Source: an uncultured Saprospiraceae bacterium
GTDB lineage: Bacteria > Bacteroidota > Bacteroidia > Chitinophagales > Saprospiraceae
Assembly (NCBI GenBank): GCA_937980645.1
Contig: CALJPQ010000020.1
Location: 1-64,000, forward strand
Direction: 5' to 3'
Length of the DNA stretch: 64,000 nucleotides
Shown here: positions 34,591 through 43,717 of the stretch, piece by piece
Layout: each line of letters starts with the position of its first letter
Numbering within the stretch: the stretch's first letter is position 1
Program-made: the position numbers and the translations under genes
The notes under the pieces: generated by a model
What the model saw: the letters and a program-made list of their open reading frames with translations, nothing else
What the model was told of the DNA's origin: nothing
Database searches by the model: none

Positions 34591-37389
34591 TTAACGAAGC
34601 AGCACAACATCGCCCACGGCCACCGGCATCAGGGTGCCGTCGCTACGGCGCCACGAGATGCGGTACAAATAAACATCCGACGGGGCGGGCTGGCCATTTA
34701 CGGTGCCATCCCAGCGTGCTTTAGGGTCGGTGCTATCGAAGACGAGGCCACCCCAGCGGTTGAAGATTTGCATGCGCTCGATGATGGCCGTGCCTTCGAG
34801 CACCCGCATTTCAAAAAAGTCGTTGTGGCCGTCGCCGTCGGGTGTAAAGGCGTTGGGGACGCGCACTAGAGGGAACGACAAGCGGAATATTTTTTCCGCC
34901 ACGCGCACGCACCCCTGCTGCGACACGGCGCGCAACGTATAGCGTATGGCTGCCGAAGCCGTATCGTTTGAGGCTGGGCGCACCTCGATATTGGAGGTAG
35001 TGAAGGGCAGGGTTTTGGTGTCAATGATGGTTTCCTGCCAGGTGAAGGTAAAGCCGTTGAGGTTTTGCGGAGGCATTACGGAAGCGAACAGCTGCACGCT
35101 CTGACCCAGGTCGAGCCGATTGGTGTCGGGCACGCTGGCAATGGCTAAGGTGAAGGCTGGCACCGTCGTTACGCGCACCGTATCGCGCAGGGCGCAGGTG
35201 TCGCCGAAGAGGAAAGCCACCACAAATGCAGTGGTAGAGTCCACCGTAGGTGCGATGATGGTGGTAGTTGCCCCGGTGCTCCACTCGTAGCGGCCATTGG
35301 GGCCTGAGCCCGAAGCCGTGAGCACGACGCGGTCGCCGGCGCAGATGCTCGTATCGGCCGAGGCCGTCAGCGTAGCGGAAAAAACCGTTACAATGAGCGA
35401 CCGCGTGAGCGTGCACAGCCCGTCGCGCAGGGTAACAGTGTACACAGTGTTCTGATTGGGCGACACCGTGGGGGCTGGCGCGTCGGTGGGCAGGCTGGGG
35501 TCGGGCGGCGCGGCCGTCCAGGTGTACTGCACACCGGGCGAAGGCAGCGCCAGGTTGAGGGTCAGCGTCTCGCCCGGGCACAGGCGCGGGTCGGGTGGGA
35601 ACTGGATGTTTAGCCCTTCGCCGTCAATGGTTACGGTTACGGTGTCGCGCAGCTGGCAGCGTCCGCTGTAGGTCAGCGTGATGACATAAGCGGTCGTGGT
35701 GTCGGGGCTAACGAGCACCGATTGAGCATTGCTCAGCATGGCGCCATCGGGCAGGCGTATCCATTCAAAGCTGCTGCCGGGAGTGTCGGTCAGGGCCAGC
35801 AAGCGTGCCGATTGGCCTTTGCACAGGGTAGTATCGTTGCTGACGTCGAGCATGGCGCGTCGTACGGCGATGCGCACCGAGTCGTGTCCAATGCAGCCGT
35901 TGTTGGTAGTTACGTAATACGTTGCTGTCTGCGTCGGCTGAAAGACCGGTGATGGCTCGACTACCATACCAAATCCCGGATGCGTGGAGGTCCAGGTGTA
36001 CGTGGCCGTGGGGTCAAACAAGCCATTGAGTGCCACCGAGTCGCCCGGGCATACGGTCAGGTTGGCCGGTGGCAGCAGCAGCGGTGCCTGGGGTCGAATG
36101 AGGACAACCGCCGAGGTGCTTAACGGGCAGCCCTGAAACGTGCCGCTCACCGTATAGGTGCTAGAGGCGCTCGGTCGCACCCAGACGCTGTCGCAGGTCG
36201 TGCACGAGAGCCCTGTGGTTGGCTCCCAGCGAATATTGGCCAGGCCCGGCGTGTACGACAGCCGCAGCAGCACGCTATCGCCCGGGCACAAGTTACTTTG
36301 CTGCGGCAAAACACTCAGGTTAGCCGACGGAACGACATTCACCACCGCTGTGGCCGTATCGGCGCACACACCAGAGCGGGCGATGCGCCGGTACGTCGTC
36401 GTTTCCGTAGGCCGAACCAGCAGGTTGGGCAGCGTATCTGCCGACAGTAGCGGCGTGGCTGGCGTGCGCGTCCAGTGGAAGGTGATATGCGGAAAGTCCA
36501 CAGCCTTAAACGGTGGTGTTCGCAGCCGCACCGTATCGCCAAAACAGATGGTCGTATCCTGAGGCAGCAGCGCCAGATTGTACGGTAGGCTGTCCACAAT
36601 GATGTAATAGGTTTTCGTGCGCACGCACGGTGATTGCCTGGCTGTTAGCGTGTACTCTGTAGTGCGCTCGGGCCGGGCAATGGCGCGAAGGCCATTGTTA
36701 ATGATGGTCAACCCCTCCGTAGGTGCCCAGGTGCAGTTCCAGCCCCACGAAGGCAACAGTACACCAATGCTGACCGATTGACCACGACAGATGCGCAGGG
36801 TGTCTGCCTCAGGAAAGAAGTTGATTTCATAGTTCTCTACAATTGCCCTGACGCTGTCAAACGTAGGCACCGGACAAGAAGGAGATGTTATGGTTACATA
36901 ATACATCGTGGTCTGCTTCGGCGTATCTACCGGATTAGGCTCTGTGCTGCTGAACCCCGGCGGCACCGACGACCAATTGAAAAACGTGTTGGGTGCAGGG
37001 TCGCCTCCCAAATGAACAGTATCCCCCAGGCAGATGGAGCGCCACCCTGGGGTGTAGTACTGAGGCGCCTGACCATCCAGTACCGTGATATGCACCGAGT
37101 CAGTAGCCGAACAGGTGCCGGCAGCATTCGTTACCGTAAGCACAAAAGTGTAAGACCCCGGCGGCAGCCCGGCAATACGGGGCGCAGGGCAATCGTAGCA
37201 GTTCAATCCCGGGGCACCTGTCCACTCAAATTTCGGGTTAATGCCAAAATTAGCGATCTGGGGCGCCAACCTGATCTTGGAATTTTTGCAAACCACTATA
37301 CTGTCCACCAATTTGAGGTCGCAGATCTCCTGCGCTTGCAACACAGGGAGGCTGACAATCCAGCACAGGAAGTAAAACCAATGTTTCAT
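34591..37389 (-). CDS. Large secreted protein with repeated Ig-like modules and CHU_C gliding-associated C-terminus (adhesin 1)
   Basis: 932 residues. It has a signal peptide (MKHWFYFLCWIVSLPVLQAQ) and then about ten Ig/PKD-like modules of 75-85 residues, each with a version of CPGDSVLL or CFGDTVRL followed by a W-rich strand and an ETTTYxxT strand. The C-terminal ~90 residues are the gliding-motility-associated domain: RVPNAFTPDGDGHNDFFEM, IFNRWGGLVFDS, WDGTVNGQPAPSDVYLY. This domain is the type B sorting signal for the type IX secretion system. Probably a cell-surface adhesin. ATG 37389 begins the signal peptide; the frame is open to 37515. Confidence 0.88.
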   Translation of the reverse strand: MKHWFYFLCWIVSLPVLQAQEICDLKLVDSIVVCKNSKIRLAPQIANFGINPKFEWTGAPGLNCYDCPAPRIAGLPPGSYTFVLTVTNAAGTCSATDSVHITVLDGQAPQYYTPGWRSICLGDTVHLGGDPAPNTFFNWSSVPPGFSSTEPNPVDTPKQTTMYYVTITSPSCPVPTFDSVRAIVENYEINFFPEADTLRICRGQSVSIGVLLPSWGWNCTWAPTEGLTIINNGLRAIARPERTTEYTLTARQSPCVRTKTYYIIVDSLPYNLALLPQDTTICFGDTVRLRTPPFKAVDFPHITFHWTRTPATPLLSADTLPNLLVRPTETTTYRRIARSGVCADTATAVVNVVPSANLSVLPQQSNLCPGDSVLLRLSYTPGLANIRWEPTTGLSCTTCDSVWVRPSASSTYTVSGTFQGCPLSTSAVVLIRPQAPLLLPPANLTVCPGDSVALNGLFDPTATYTWTSTHPGFGMVVEPSPVFQPTQTATYYVTTNNGCIGHDSVRIAVRRAMLDVSNDTTLCKGQSARLLALTDTPGSSFEWIRLPDGAMLSNAQSVLVSPDTTTAYVITLTYSGRCQLRDTVTVTIDGEGLNIQFPPDPRLCPGETLTLNLALPSPGVQYTWTAAPPDPSLPTDAPAPTVSPNQNTVYTVTLRDGLCTLTRSLIVTVFSATLTASADTSICAGDRVVLTASGSGPNGRYEWSTGATTTIIAPTVDSTTAFVVAFLFGDTCALRDTVRVTTVPAFTLAIASVPDTNRLDLGQSVQLFASVMPPQNLNGFTFTWQETIIDTKTLPFTTSNIEVRPASNDTASAAIRYTLRAVSQQGCVRVAEKIFRLSFPLVRVPNAFTPDGDGHNDFFEMRVLEGTAIIERMQIFNRWGGLVFDSTDPKARWDGTVNGQPAPSDVYLYRISWRRSDGTLMPVAVGDVVLLR

Positions 37390-37465
37390 AACCTGGGATA
37401 ATAATGAAATGACAGAAATCGGTTGAGAGGTAAGTAGGATTAAAAAATGAGAAAAGCCTTGCTCT

Positions 37466-38269
37466 TTAATAGCGCACAGGGGCCTGATTCTCTGAGGGAA
37501 TGGGAGCGTCTTCAAAAGAAATCTGTTTGAGCATCAGATAATCCGTCAGGTCGTGCATAGACGGCACCACCGAGATGTAGCCGTTTTCTAAGGCCCAGAT
37601 GTCGGTATCGTCCTTGTGGTCGAGGTTGACGAATTTGCCCGTCAGCCAGTAGTACGGTTGGCCATGGGGGTCTCGGCCTTCCACGAAGTCTTCCACCCAG
37701 CGCGCTTCGGCCTGGCGACAGACGCGGATGCCGCGTATCTGGTCGGCTGGCAGGCGCGGGATGTTGACGTTGAGCAGTTTACCTGTTGGGAGGCGATCGC
37801 TTAGCGCGTACTCCATAATACGGCGCACCCATGGTTTCGACGGTTCAAAATCGGCCTCGAAGCTGTGATCGAGCAGCGAAAAGCCAATGCTCTTGATGCC
37901 CTCCAGGGAAGCCTCCATAGCCGCCGAAAGCGTACCAGAGTAGATGATATTGATAGACGCATTGCTGCCGTGGTTGATGCCCGATACGCACAGGTCAATG
38001 TGGCGATTCTTCAGCACCACATGCCGGGCCAGCTTCACACAGTCCACCGGTGTGCCCGAAGACTCCCAAGCCTCAATGCCTGGAAAGACGCGCACGTGGC
38101 GCAGCCGCAGCGGCTCCCGAATGGTAATAGCGTGCCCCTGGCCGCTTTGCGGAGCATCAGGTGCCACCACCACCACCTCGCCCAATTGGGCAGCCACCTC
38201 CACTAAGGCCCGAATGCCGGGTGCTACAATACCGTCGTCGTTCGTTACTAAAATAAGAGGCTTACTCAT
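37466..38269 (-). CDS. surE: 5'/3'-nucleotidase SurE
   Basis: 267 residues. The SurE metal site is seen in LILVTNDDGIVAPGIRALVEV (Asp pair), followed by VVVAPDAPQSGQGHAITIREPL, SGTPVDCVKLARHVVL and DLCVSGINHGSNASINIIYSGTLSAAMEAS. It dephosphorylates nucleoside monophosphates as a divalent-metal-dependent acid phosphatase in the cytoplasm. The start at 38269 is supported by the promoter box four bases upstream. It precedes adhesin 1 by 77 bp on the same strand, but the functions are unrelated. Confidence 0.95.
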   Translation of the reverse strand: MSKPLILVTNDDGIVAPGIRALVEVAAQLGEVVVVAPDAPQSGQGHAITIREPLRLRHVRVFPGIEAWESSGTPVDCVKLARHVVLKNRHIDLCVSGINHGSNASINIIYSGTLSAAMEASLEGIKSIGFSLLDHSFEADFEPSKPWVRRIMEYALSDRLPTGKLLNVNIPRLPADQIRGIRVCRQAEARWVEDFVEGRDPHGQPYYWLTGKFVNLDHKDDTDIWALENGYISVVPSMHDLTDYLMLKQISFEDAPIPSENQAPVRY

Positions 38270-38273
38270 GTCG

Positions 38274-38281
38274 CAAAGGTA
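38274..38281 (-). promoter_or_regulatory. -7 promoter box (TACCTTTG) 4 nt before the surE start
   Basis: Exact TAnnTTTG match with four bases before the ATG on the minus strand, the same spacing as at aroA and the amidohydrolase. Implies leaderless initiation. Confidence 0.55.
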
Positions 38282-38433
38282 GTGGGAGCGACCTTTAGCC
38301 CGCACACCGCCCGGCCGGCATTTTATTTTCAACTCCGTGTGTTTGAATAATTTGTCCTAACCTTGTGCGGCTTTTTTTGTTTTTTTGTCGTTTAAAAGTC
38401 AGTTCCCGACCGACACGCTAAATAACCCGTTGT

Positions 38434-40194
38434 ATGAAACAGACTACTATCTTTCTGCTTGCGCTAAACAGTCTGCGTTTCTTTTTGCTCAACGCCCAGC
38501 CGATTTACATCCAGTTTGACCCCACGTGCATGAACCAGCTAGAATATCGCTACGTGTACACCGGCGCCGTCGCCAATGCTTACTTAGTGCAGCCCTCTGG
38601 CAGCGAACAAATCCAGCTGCAGGCCGGAGGCCAGGGCATCACTTCGCCCACGCTACCGCCCAACATGGTCAGCTGCAAAAATTTCAAATTCGACGACCAG
38701 TTTTTCAACGACGTCAATAACCTGTCGCGCCAGGTCTATATGGTGCATTCACAGGCCAAAGGCTATCTGCTCATTCCCATCATCTCCGCCGCCCAAATCC
38801 TGCGCAGCGGACAGTACTATTTGGTGCGCACGCGCAATTATTCGTTTGCTATAGACACGACTAATTTAGTCTATGAGAACAACATTGCTACTGGCTCTTC
38901 GGACTGGTACATCTACTTCAACGGCCTGAAATTCAGAGGGTGTTTCTTTGAATACTCCTTTAAGCGCGAACCCACACGCGCCAACCAGGAACGCTCCGAA
39001 TTCGACTTCATCCCCGGTATCGGCCTCACCTACGAACGCACCGGTATGACCGCCGCCGAAGCTGAAAACAATCACTACCGACTCGTTAAGGTCAATAACC
39101 TGCCTTTAGAAGATTACATCAACCAGCGCTGCGGCGGCCGCACCGCACCTACCCCACCGCCAGTGTCCTCTTACACGCCTCAGGTCGAATACGGTACCAT
39201 CCGCGAAACCGACAAAGAAACCTATGCCTTACCCGGCCGGCAACCCACACCAACTGCGACAGCAAGCACAACCCTACCCCCCTTAGCTGATTGCCCCGAG
39301 CCACCTGGCGAAGGCTATCACATCGTGCAACCGGGCGAAACCCTCAATGCTATCTCACGCGCTTACAACATCCCGGTGCGCTCGCTCATCACGTGGAACC
39401 ACATTAAAAACCCCAATCTCATCCTCGTCTGCCAGAAAATCTGGCTGCGCAAACCACCCGCCGGCACTCCACTCTCCACACCCAGACAGCCCGCCCCACC
39501 CGTGGCCTCCGTAGCACCGGGCACAACGGGCCTGCCTGTGGCTCAGCGCCAGGACATCTACTGGAGCCAAACCCAGCCTGACCTGACCCAGCAGGGCAAA
39601 GGCGCCCAAACGCCGCCGCCCAACGTCTATGACGTAAATCAGCCCCAAACGCCGCCCACTTATACCCCTCAGCCCAAAACCATCGTGCACACCGTGCAGA
39701 GCGGCGAAACGCTCTTCGGCATCGCTACACGCTACGGCATCACCGAAGCCGAAGCGCGCCGACTCAACAACTACCCGCCCACGGGCCCCATCAACCTGCA
39801 GCCCGGCATGCAAATCCTCGTCTCCGACTGCTGCCCTCCCGGCACCGCTGCTCAGCCGGGCACTACTGCCCCCTCCGCTACTACCCCTCCCACACCACCC
39901 GGCACCGCCGCTCCTGTGGCCACCACGCCACCCGGCCCGGGGCTGCCCAGCGTGTTCAACACACAACCCACCGCACCGGCAGCGTACAGCCAACCTACCG
40001 AAACACAACCCTCCGTTACACCCACTCGCACTACCCCCACCTACTTCCAAGAGTACATCGTCCGCGACGGCGACACCATGCAGTCCATCGCCATCCGCTT
40101 CAAAGTCAACGCCCAGGAACTGGCCATCCTCAACAACAAAGACGTCAACGAAACGCTCATCGCCGGCCAACGCCTGCTCATCCCCAGAAACTAA
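38434..40194 (+). CDS. Secreted protein with three LysM domains and Pro/Thr-rich linkers
   Basis: 586 residues with a signal peptide (MKQTTIFLLALNSLRFFLLNAQ). The first ~220 residues form an unassigned globular domain (SCKNFKFDDQFFNDVNNL, GCFFEYSFKREPTRANQERSEF). Three LysM domains follow, separated by long Pro/Thr/Ala linkers: HIVQPGETLNAISRAYNIPV near 292, HTVQSGETLFGIATRYGITE near 415, and YIVRDGDTMQSIAIRFKVNA near 538. LysM binds GlcNAc-containing glycans, so the protein likely rests on peptidoglycan. The DUF1573 gene starts 18 bp after its stop, so the two form an operon. Confidence 0.88.
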   Translation: MKQTTIFLLALNSLRFFLLNAQPIYIQFDPTCMNQLEYRYVYTGAVANAYLVQPSGSEQIQLQAGGQGITSPTLPPNMVSCKNFKFDDQFFNDVNNLSRQVYMVHSQAKGYLLIPIISAAQILRSGQYYLVRTRNYSFAIDTTNLVYENNIATGSSDWYIYFNGLKFRGCFFEYSFKREPTRANQERSEFDFIPGIGLTYERTGMTAAEAENNHYRLVKVNNLPLEDYINQRCGGRTAPTPPPVSSYTPQVEYGTIRETDKETYALPGRQPTPTATASTTLPPLADCPEPPGEGYHIVQPGETLNAISRAYNIPVRSLITWNHIKNPNLILVCQKIWLRKPPAGTPLSTPRQPAPPVASVAPGTTGLPVAQRQDIYWSQTQPDLTQQGKGAQTPPPNVYDVNQPQTPPTYTPQPKTIVHTVQSGETLFGIATRYGITEAEARRLNNYPPTGPINLQPGMQILVSDCCPPGTAAQPGTTAPSATTPPTPPGTAAPVATTPPGPGLPSVFNTQPTAPAAYSQPTETQPSVTPTRTTPTYFQEYIVRDGDTMQSIAIRFKVNAQELAILNNKDVNETLIAGQRLLIPRN

Positions 40195-40212
40195 ACCCAA
40201 CACCAATATCCC

Positions 40213-40650
40213 ATGCGCTCCACCACCATCCTATCGGCACTCTCGCTCACCCTTTGGGCCACCGCAACCCTCACGGCCCAAAGCACCTCCTCCATGGAAA
40301 TCGGCGACCCCACCCAAAATGCCGGAAAAGTGAAGTGGATCCCCATGCAAATCGAAACCGGCGACGTGCCTTTCGGCATCCCCGTCGAACGCACCATCGA
40401 AGCCAAAAACATCAGCAACGAAGACCTCATCCTCATCGAAGTAACCAGCGGATGCCACTGCGCCGTAACCGATTGGACGCGAGACCCCATCCCGCCCGGC
40501 CAATCCGGCTTCATCCGCGTCGTCTATGACGCCCAACGGGAAGGCGAATTCTACAAAGTCATCTCCATCCGCACCAACTTCGATCCCGAAACCCAATTGG
40601 GCTTAGGCATGGTCGGGCGCGTGCTGCCGAAGTCGGCGAAAAAGCAGTAG
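40213..40650 (+). CDS. Secreted DUF1573 domain protein
   Basis: 145 residues. Signal peptide (MRSTTILSALSLTLWATATLTAQ) followed by one DUF1573 Ig-like domain: DVPFGIPVERTIEAKNISNEDLILIEV, SGCHCAVTDWTRDPIPPGQSGFIRVVYDA, and FYKVISIRTN. The SGCHC.....PIPPG string is the family hallmark. Function unknown; common in Bacteroidota envelopes and related to ASPM/SPD-2-Hydin-type beta-sandwiches. Second gene of the LysM operon. Confidence 0.9.
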   Translation: MRSTTILSALSLTLWATATLTAQSTSSMEIGDPTQNAGKVKWIPMQIETGDVPFGIPVERTIEAKNISNEDLILIEVTSGCHCAVTDWTRDPIPPGQSGFIRVVYDAQREGEFYKVISIRTNFDPETQLGLGMVGRVLPKSAKKQ

Positions 40651-40715
40651 TACAATAGCCTACGTGTATGAAGCAGAAGCCTCGCACGAGCCACCCCATC
40701 GTGCAAGCGCCGTCG

Positions 40716-40723
40716 TACTTTTG
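40716..40723 (+). promoter_or_regulatory. -7 promoter box (TACTTTTG) for paaZ
   Basis: Exact TAnnTTTG match 31 nt upstream of ATG 40755. Its position argues against the longer frame starting at 40668. Confidence 0.5.
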
Positions 40724-40754
40724 CGCTGACGAACTTTTTTCCGACAAAAAAGAC

Positions 40755-42827
40755 ATGAAAAAACTGCAGAATTACGTGCTGGGCCAGTGGGTCAGCGGCG
40801 AGGGTGAGGGTGTGCCGCAATATAATGCCTACACGGGCGAGGTCATTTCTACGGCCTCCGATGCCGGGCTGGACTACGGGGCTATTCTGGAATACGGGCG
40901 CCAGAAGGGCAATCCGGTGTTGCGGCGCATGACTTTTCCCGAGCGCGGACGCATGCTCAAGGCGTTAGCGCTCTACTTGCTGGAGCGCAAGGAGCAATAC
41001 TATGCCATCAGCCACCTCACCGGCGCCACACGCGCCGACTCGTGGGTGGACATCGAGGGCGGCATTGGCAATTTGTTTGCCTACAGCAGCCTGCGGCGCC
41101 GCTTTCCCGATGAGCCGTACTATGTGGAAGGCGAGACCGTGCGCCTTTCCAAACAGAACACTTTTGTAGGCCACCACATCCTGACGCCTAAGCGCGGCGT
41201 GGCCGTGCACATCAACGCCTTCAACTTCCCGGTGTGGGGCATGCTGGAGAAGATTGCCGTCAATTTGCTGGCAGGCGTGCCGGCGGTGGTAAAGGCCAGC
41301 GAGCAGACGTCTTTTCTGGCCGAAGCAGTGGTGCGCGACATCATTGCCTCCGGCATATTGCCCGAAGGGGCGCTACAGCTGCTGGTAGGTCAGGGGCGTG
41401 GCCTCCTCGACCATGTGCAGAGCCAGGACGTGGTTACGTTCACCGGCAGTGCCGAGACGGGCCGCAAGTTGCGCGCACACCCGACGATTATCGCCCACAG
41501 TGTGCCCTTTACGATGGAGGCCGACTCGCTTAATGCTGCCGTACTGGGCGAAGATGCTGTGCCTGGCACACCGGAATTCGACCTGTTCATCAAAGAGGTG
41601 CGCCGCGAGATGACCACCAAGGCTGGCCAAAAGTGCACGGCGGTGCGCCGCATCCTTGTACCCGAAAGCTTGATTGACGCTGTTCAGGAAGCGTTGGGCA
41701 AGAGCCTGTCGCAAACCACCGTGGGCGACCCTTCGGTGCAGGGCGTCCGCATGGGTGCGCTTATCAACCGCCACCAGCTGGCCCGTGTGCGCGAAAAGCT
41801 GCAGCAACTGGCACAAGTTACGCCCGTTGTGTGGGGCGACCCGGATGCCTTCGACGTTGTGGGCGCCGACCGCGAACGCGGGGCCTTCCTGCCGCCCTTA
41901 CTGCTGCGCAACGATGCGCCGCTGCACCACACCCTCACGCACGAGATGGAATGCTTCGGCCCGGTCAGCACGCTCATGCCCTATAAGACCATCGAAGAGG
42001 CCATCGAAATTGTCCGCATGGGCAAAGGTTCTTTAGTAACCACCATTTGCACCTACGACCGCTGCATTCAGCGCGAGTACGTGCTGGAAGCCGCCGCCTA
42101 TCACGGACGCATCCTCATGCTCAACCGCGACTCGGCACCCGAAAGCACCGGGCACGGCTCGCCCATGCCTCTGCTCGTCCACGGCGGCCCGGGCCACGCC
42201 GGCGGCGGTGAAGAAATGGGCGGCATTCGCGGCGTCCTCCACTACATGCAGCGCACGGCCATTCAAGGCCACCCCTCCGACATCACCAACGTTACGAACC
42301 AGTACCAGCCGGGCGCCCAACAAACAGAAACGCCCGTGCACCCCTTCCGCAAGTACTTTGAAGACCTCTTCGTGGGCGAAACGCTCATCACTGCCAAACA
42401 CACCGTCAGCGAAGCCGACATCCACAACTTTGCCAACGTCAGCGGTGACCACTTCTATGCCCACATGGATGCCACTTCGCTGGAAGGCACACCATTCACT
42501 GGGCGGGTCGCCCATGGCTATTTCGTGCTCTCTAAAGCCGCCGGCCTGTTCGTAGATGCGCGAAAAGGCCCTGTGCTGCTCAACTACGGCATAGACGAAT
42601 GCCGCTTCACCAAACCCGTCTATCCGGGCATGACCATTGGCGTGCGCCTGACGGTGAAGGAAAAGATCGCCCAGGAACACGACCCCTCGCGCGAAGGCGT
42701 GGCTGCCATCCCGCGCGGCATCGTCAAGTGGCTGGTAGATGTCTATGACGAAACAGGCGAAACCGTAGCCATCGCCACTATCCTGACCATGGTGCGCCGC
42801 CGCGTCGAGGCATCCGTGCCGGTCTAG
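40755..42827 (+). CDS. paaZ: Bifunctional PaaZ: oxepin-CoA hydrolase / 3-oxo-5,6-dehydrosuberyl-CoA semialdehyde dehydrogenase
   Basis: 690 residues, the usual PaaZ size. The N-terminal ~510 residues are an aldehyde dehydrogenase: [33 protein letters not shown], and the nucleophile Cys in [14 protein letters not shown]. The C-terminal ~150 residues are a MaoC-like hydratase with [20 protein letters not shown] and [11 protein letters not shown] (Asp/His pair). In phenylacetate catabolism PaaZ opens the oxepin-CoA ring and oxidises the aldehyde. No other paa gene lies nearby. The stop overlaps the stop of convergent gldC (ctag at 42824-42827). Confidence 0.92.
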   Translation: MKKLQNYVLGQWVSGEGEGVPQYNAYTGEVISTASDAGLDYGAILEYGRQKGNPVLRRMTFPERGRMLKALALYLLERKEQYYAISHLTGATRADSWVDIEGGIGNLFAYSSLRRRFPDEPYYVEGETVRLSKQNTFVGHHILTPKRGVAVHINAFNFPVWGMLEKIAVNLLAGVPAVVKASEQTSFLAEAVVRDIIASGILPEGALQLLVGQGRGLLDHVQSQDVVTFTGSAETGRKLRAHPTIIAHSVPFTMEADSLNAAVLGEDAVPGTPEFDLFIKEVRREMTTKAGQKCTAVRRILVPESLIDAVQEALGKSLSQTTVGDPSVQGVRMGALINRHQLARVREKLQQLAQVTPVVWGDPDAFDVVGADRERGAFLPPLLLRNDAPLHHTLTHEMECFGPVSTLMPYKTIEEAIEIVRMGKGSLVTTICTYDRCIQREYVLEAAAYHGRILMLNRDSAPESTGHGSPMPLLVHGGPGHAGGGEEMGGIRGVLHYMQRTAIQGHPSDITNVTNQYQPGAQQTETPVHPFRKYFEDLFVGETLITAKHTVSEADIHNFANVSGDHFYAHMDATSLEGTPFTGRVAHGYFVLSKAAGLFVDARKGPVLLNYGIDECRFTKPVYPGMTIGVRLTVKEKIAQEHDPSREGVAAIPRGIVKWLVDVYDETGETVAIATILTMVRRRVEASVPV

Positions 42828-43183
42828 CTGGTCTTGGGGATGATTTCCGTCTTTTCGCCGAAGTAATGCGCAAAACGGGCGATGTCTTCGGCCAACTCCT
42901 TGTTGTTCGTGGCACGCAGGTACGTCTGCCCGAGCGAACGAAGCACCTGATAGACGAAGCGGTCCATCTCCTGCACCTGCATCTCATTGGTCCACAGATC
43001 TATGCGCAGCGTGTCGCGGCTGTTTTTATCAAAAAGGGCCAGCGACATAGCTTTACACTCGTCCATCTGACCGGGAGCGTGCATGTCGGTAGCAGCCCAT
43101 TCTATTCTGATGGGAATACGCTCTTGGTCTAAGCCGACGCGCAAGGTGATGTCGCTGACTTTGACAATTTCTTTGTTGTCCAT
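42824..43183 (-). CDS. gldC: Gliding motility protein GldC
   Basis: 119 residues. The pattern VSDITLRVGLDQERIPIRIEWAATD, CKAMSLALFDKNSRDTLRIDLWTNEMQVQEMDRFVYQ and FAHYFGEKTEI fits GldC, a small cytoplasmic protein found with gldB in gliding Bacteroidota and close to the SecB fold. It was identified genetically in gliding bacteria; its precise role is unclear. No gldB is adjacent. Its own promoter box lies 25 nt upstream, and a strong hairpin separates it from trxA. Confidence 0.85.
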   Translation of the reverse strand: MDNKEIVKVSDITLRVGLDQERIPIRIEWAATDMHAPGQMDECKAMSLALFDKNSRDTLRIDLWTNEMQVQEMDRFVYQVLRSLGQTYLRATNNKELAEDIARFAHYFGEKTEIIPKTS

Positions 43184-43208
43184 GCTGTAGTTGGTGTTGT
43201 TTTTCAGG

Positions 43209-43216
43209 CAAAAGTA
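43209..43216 (-). promoter_or_regulatory. -7 promoter box (TACTTTTG) for gldC
   Basis: Exact TAnnTTTG match on the minus strand, 25 nt before the gldC start codon and downstream of the trxA terminator. Confidence 0.5.
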
Positions 43217-43236
43217 CGGCCTGAGCGTCCAAACGA

Positions 43237-43276
43237 AAGGGCGGCGTTTCGCTGTTGCTTGCGAGACGCCGCCCTT
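43237..43276 (-). terminator. Terminator hairpin after trxA
   Basis: Arms aagggcggcgtttcgc and gcgagacgccgccctt pair over 16 positions with one mismatch around an 8-nt loop, followed on the minus strand by a T-rich stretch. It ends trxA transcription ahead of the gldC promoter. Confidence 0.75.
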
Positions 43277-43299
43277 GTGGATATCTGTCCAGACGATAT

Positions 43300-43620
43300 T
43301 TAGCTGAGATGCGCGTTAATTTTCGCTACAAAATCGGGCTTGAGGCGCGCACCGACGAGGCGGTCCACCAATTGGCCATTTTTAAAAAACAGGAAAGTCG
43401 GAATGCCGCGGACGTTGTATTCGATGGGTACCTTAGGGTTCTCATCCACATTCAATTTGCCGATGACGGCTCGGCCGTCGAATTCGCGAGCTAAATCTTC
43501 CACGATGGGGTTCATCGCTATGCAAGGCCCACACCATTCGGCCCACAGGTCCACGATGGTCAGTTTGTCGCTGCCAAGCACTTCCCTTTCAAAGTTATCG
43601 TCGGTGAATTTTTGTACCAT
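43300..43620 (-). CDS. trxA: Thioredoxin
   Basis: 106 residues with the active site WAEWCGPCIAMNP (Cys30 and Cys33), the buried Asp in IVDLWAEW, and the cis-Pro loop VRGIPTFLFFKNG. Canonical size and no signal peptide, hence a cytoplasmic disulfide reductase. Monocistronic: promoter box 67 nt upstream, strong terminator 24 bp after the stop. Confidence 0.97.
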   Translation of the reverse strand: MVQKFTDDNFEREVLGSDKLTIVDLWAEWCGPCIAMNPIVEDLAREFDGRAVIGKLNVDENPKVPIEYNVRGIPTFLFFKNGQLVDRLVGARLKPDFVAKINAHLS

Positions 43621-43687
43621 AATACGTAAGGTCTGTAATTAGGTGAAAAGTTGGTCGGGATAACACAAACCCTCTCAAAAAGGTTCG

Positions 43688-43695
43688 CAAAGGTA
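43688..43695 (-). promoter_or_regulatory. -7 promoter box (TACCTTTG) for trxA
   Basis: Exact TAnnTTTG match on the minus strand, 67 nt before the trxA start. Confidence 0.5.
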
Positions 43696-43717
43696 TTAGT
43701 GCATTGCTAAAGTTTCT

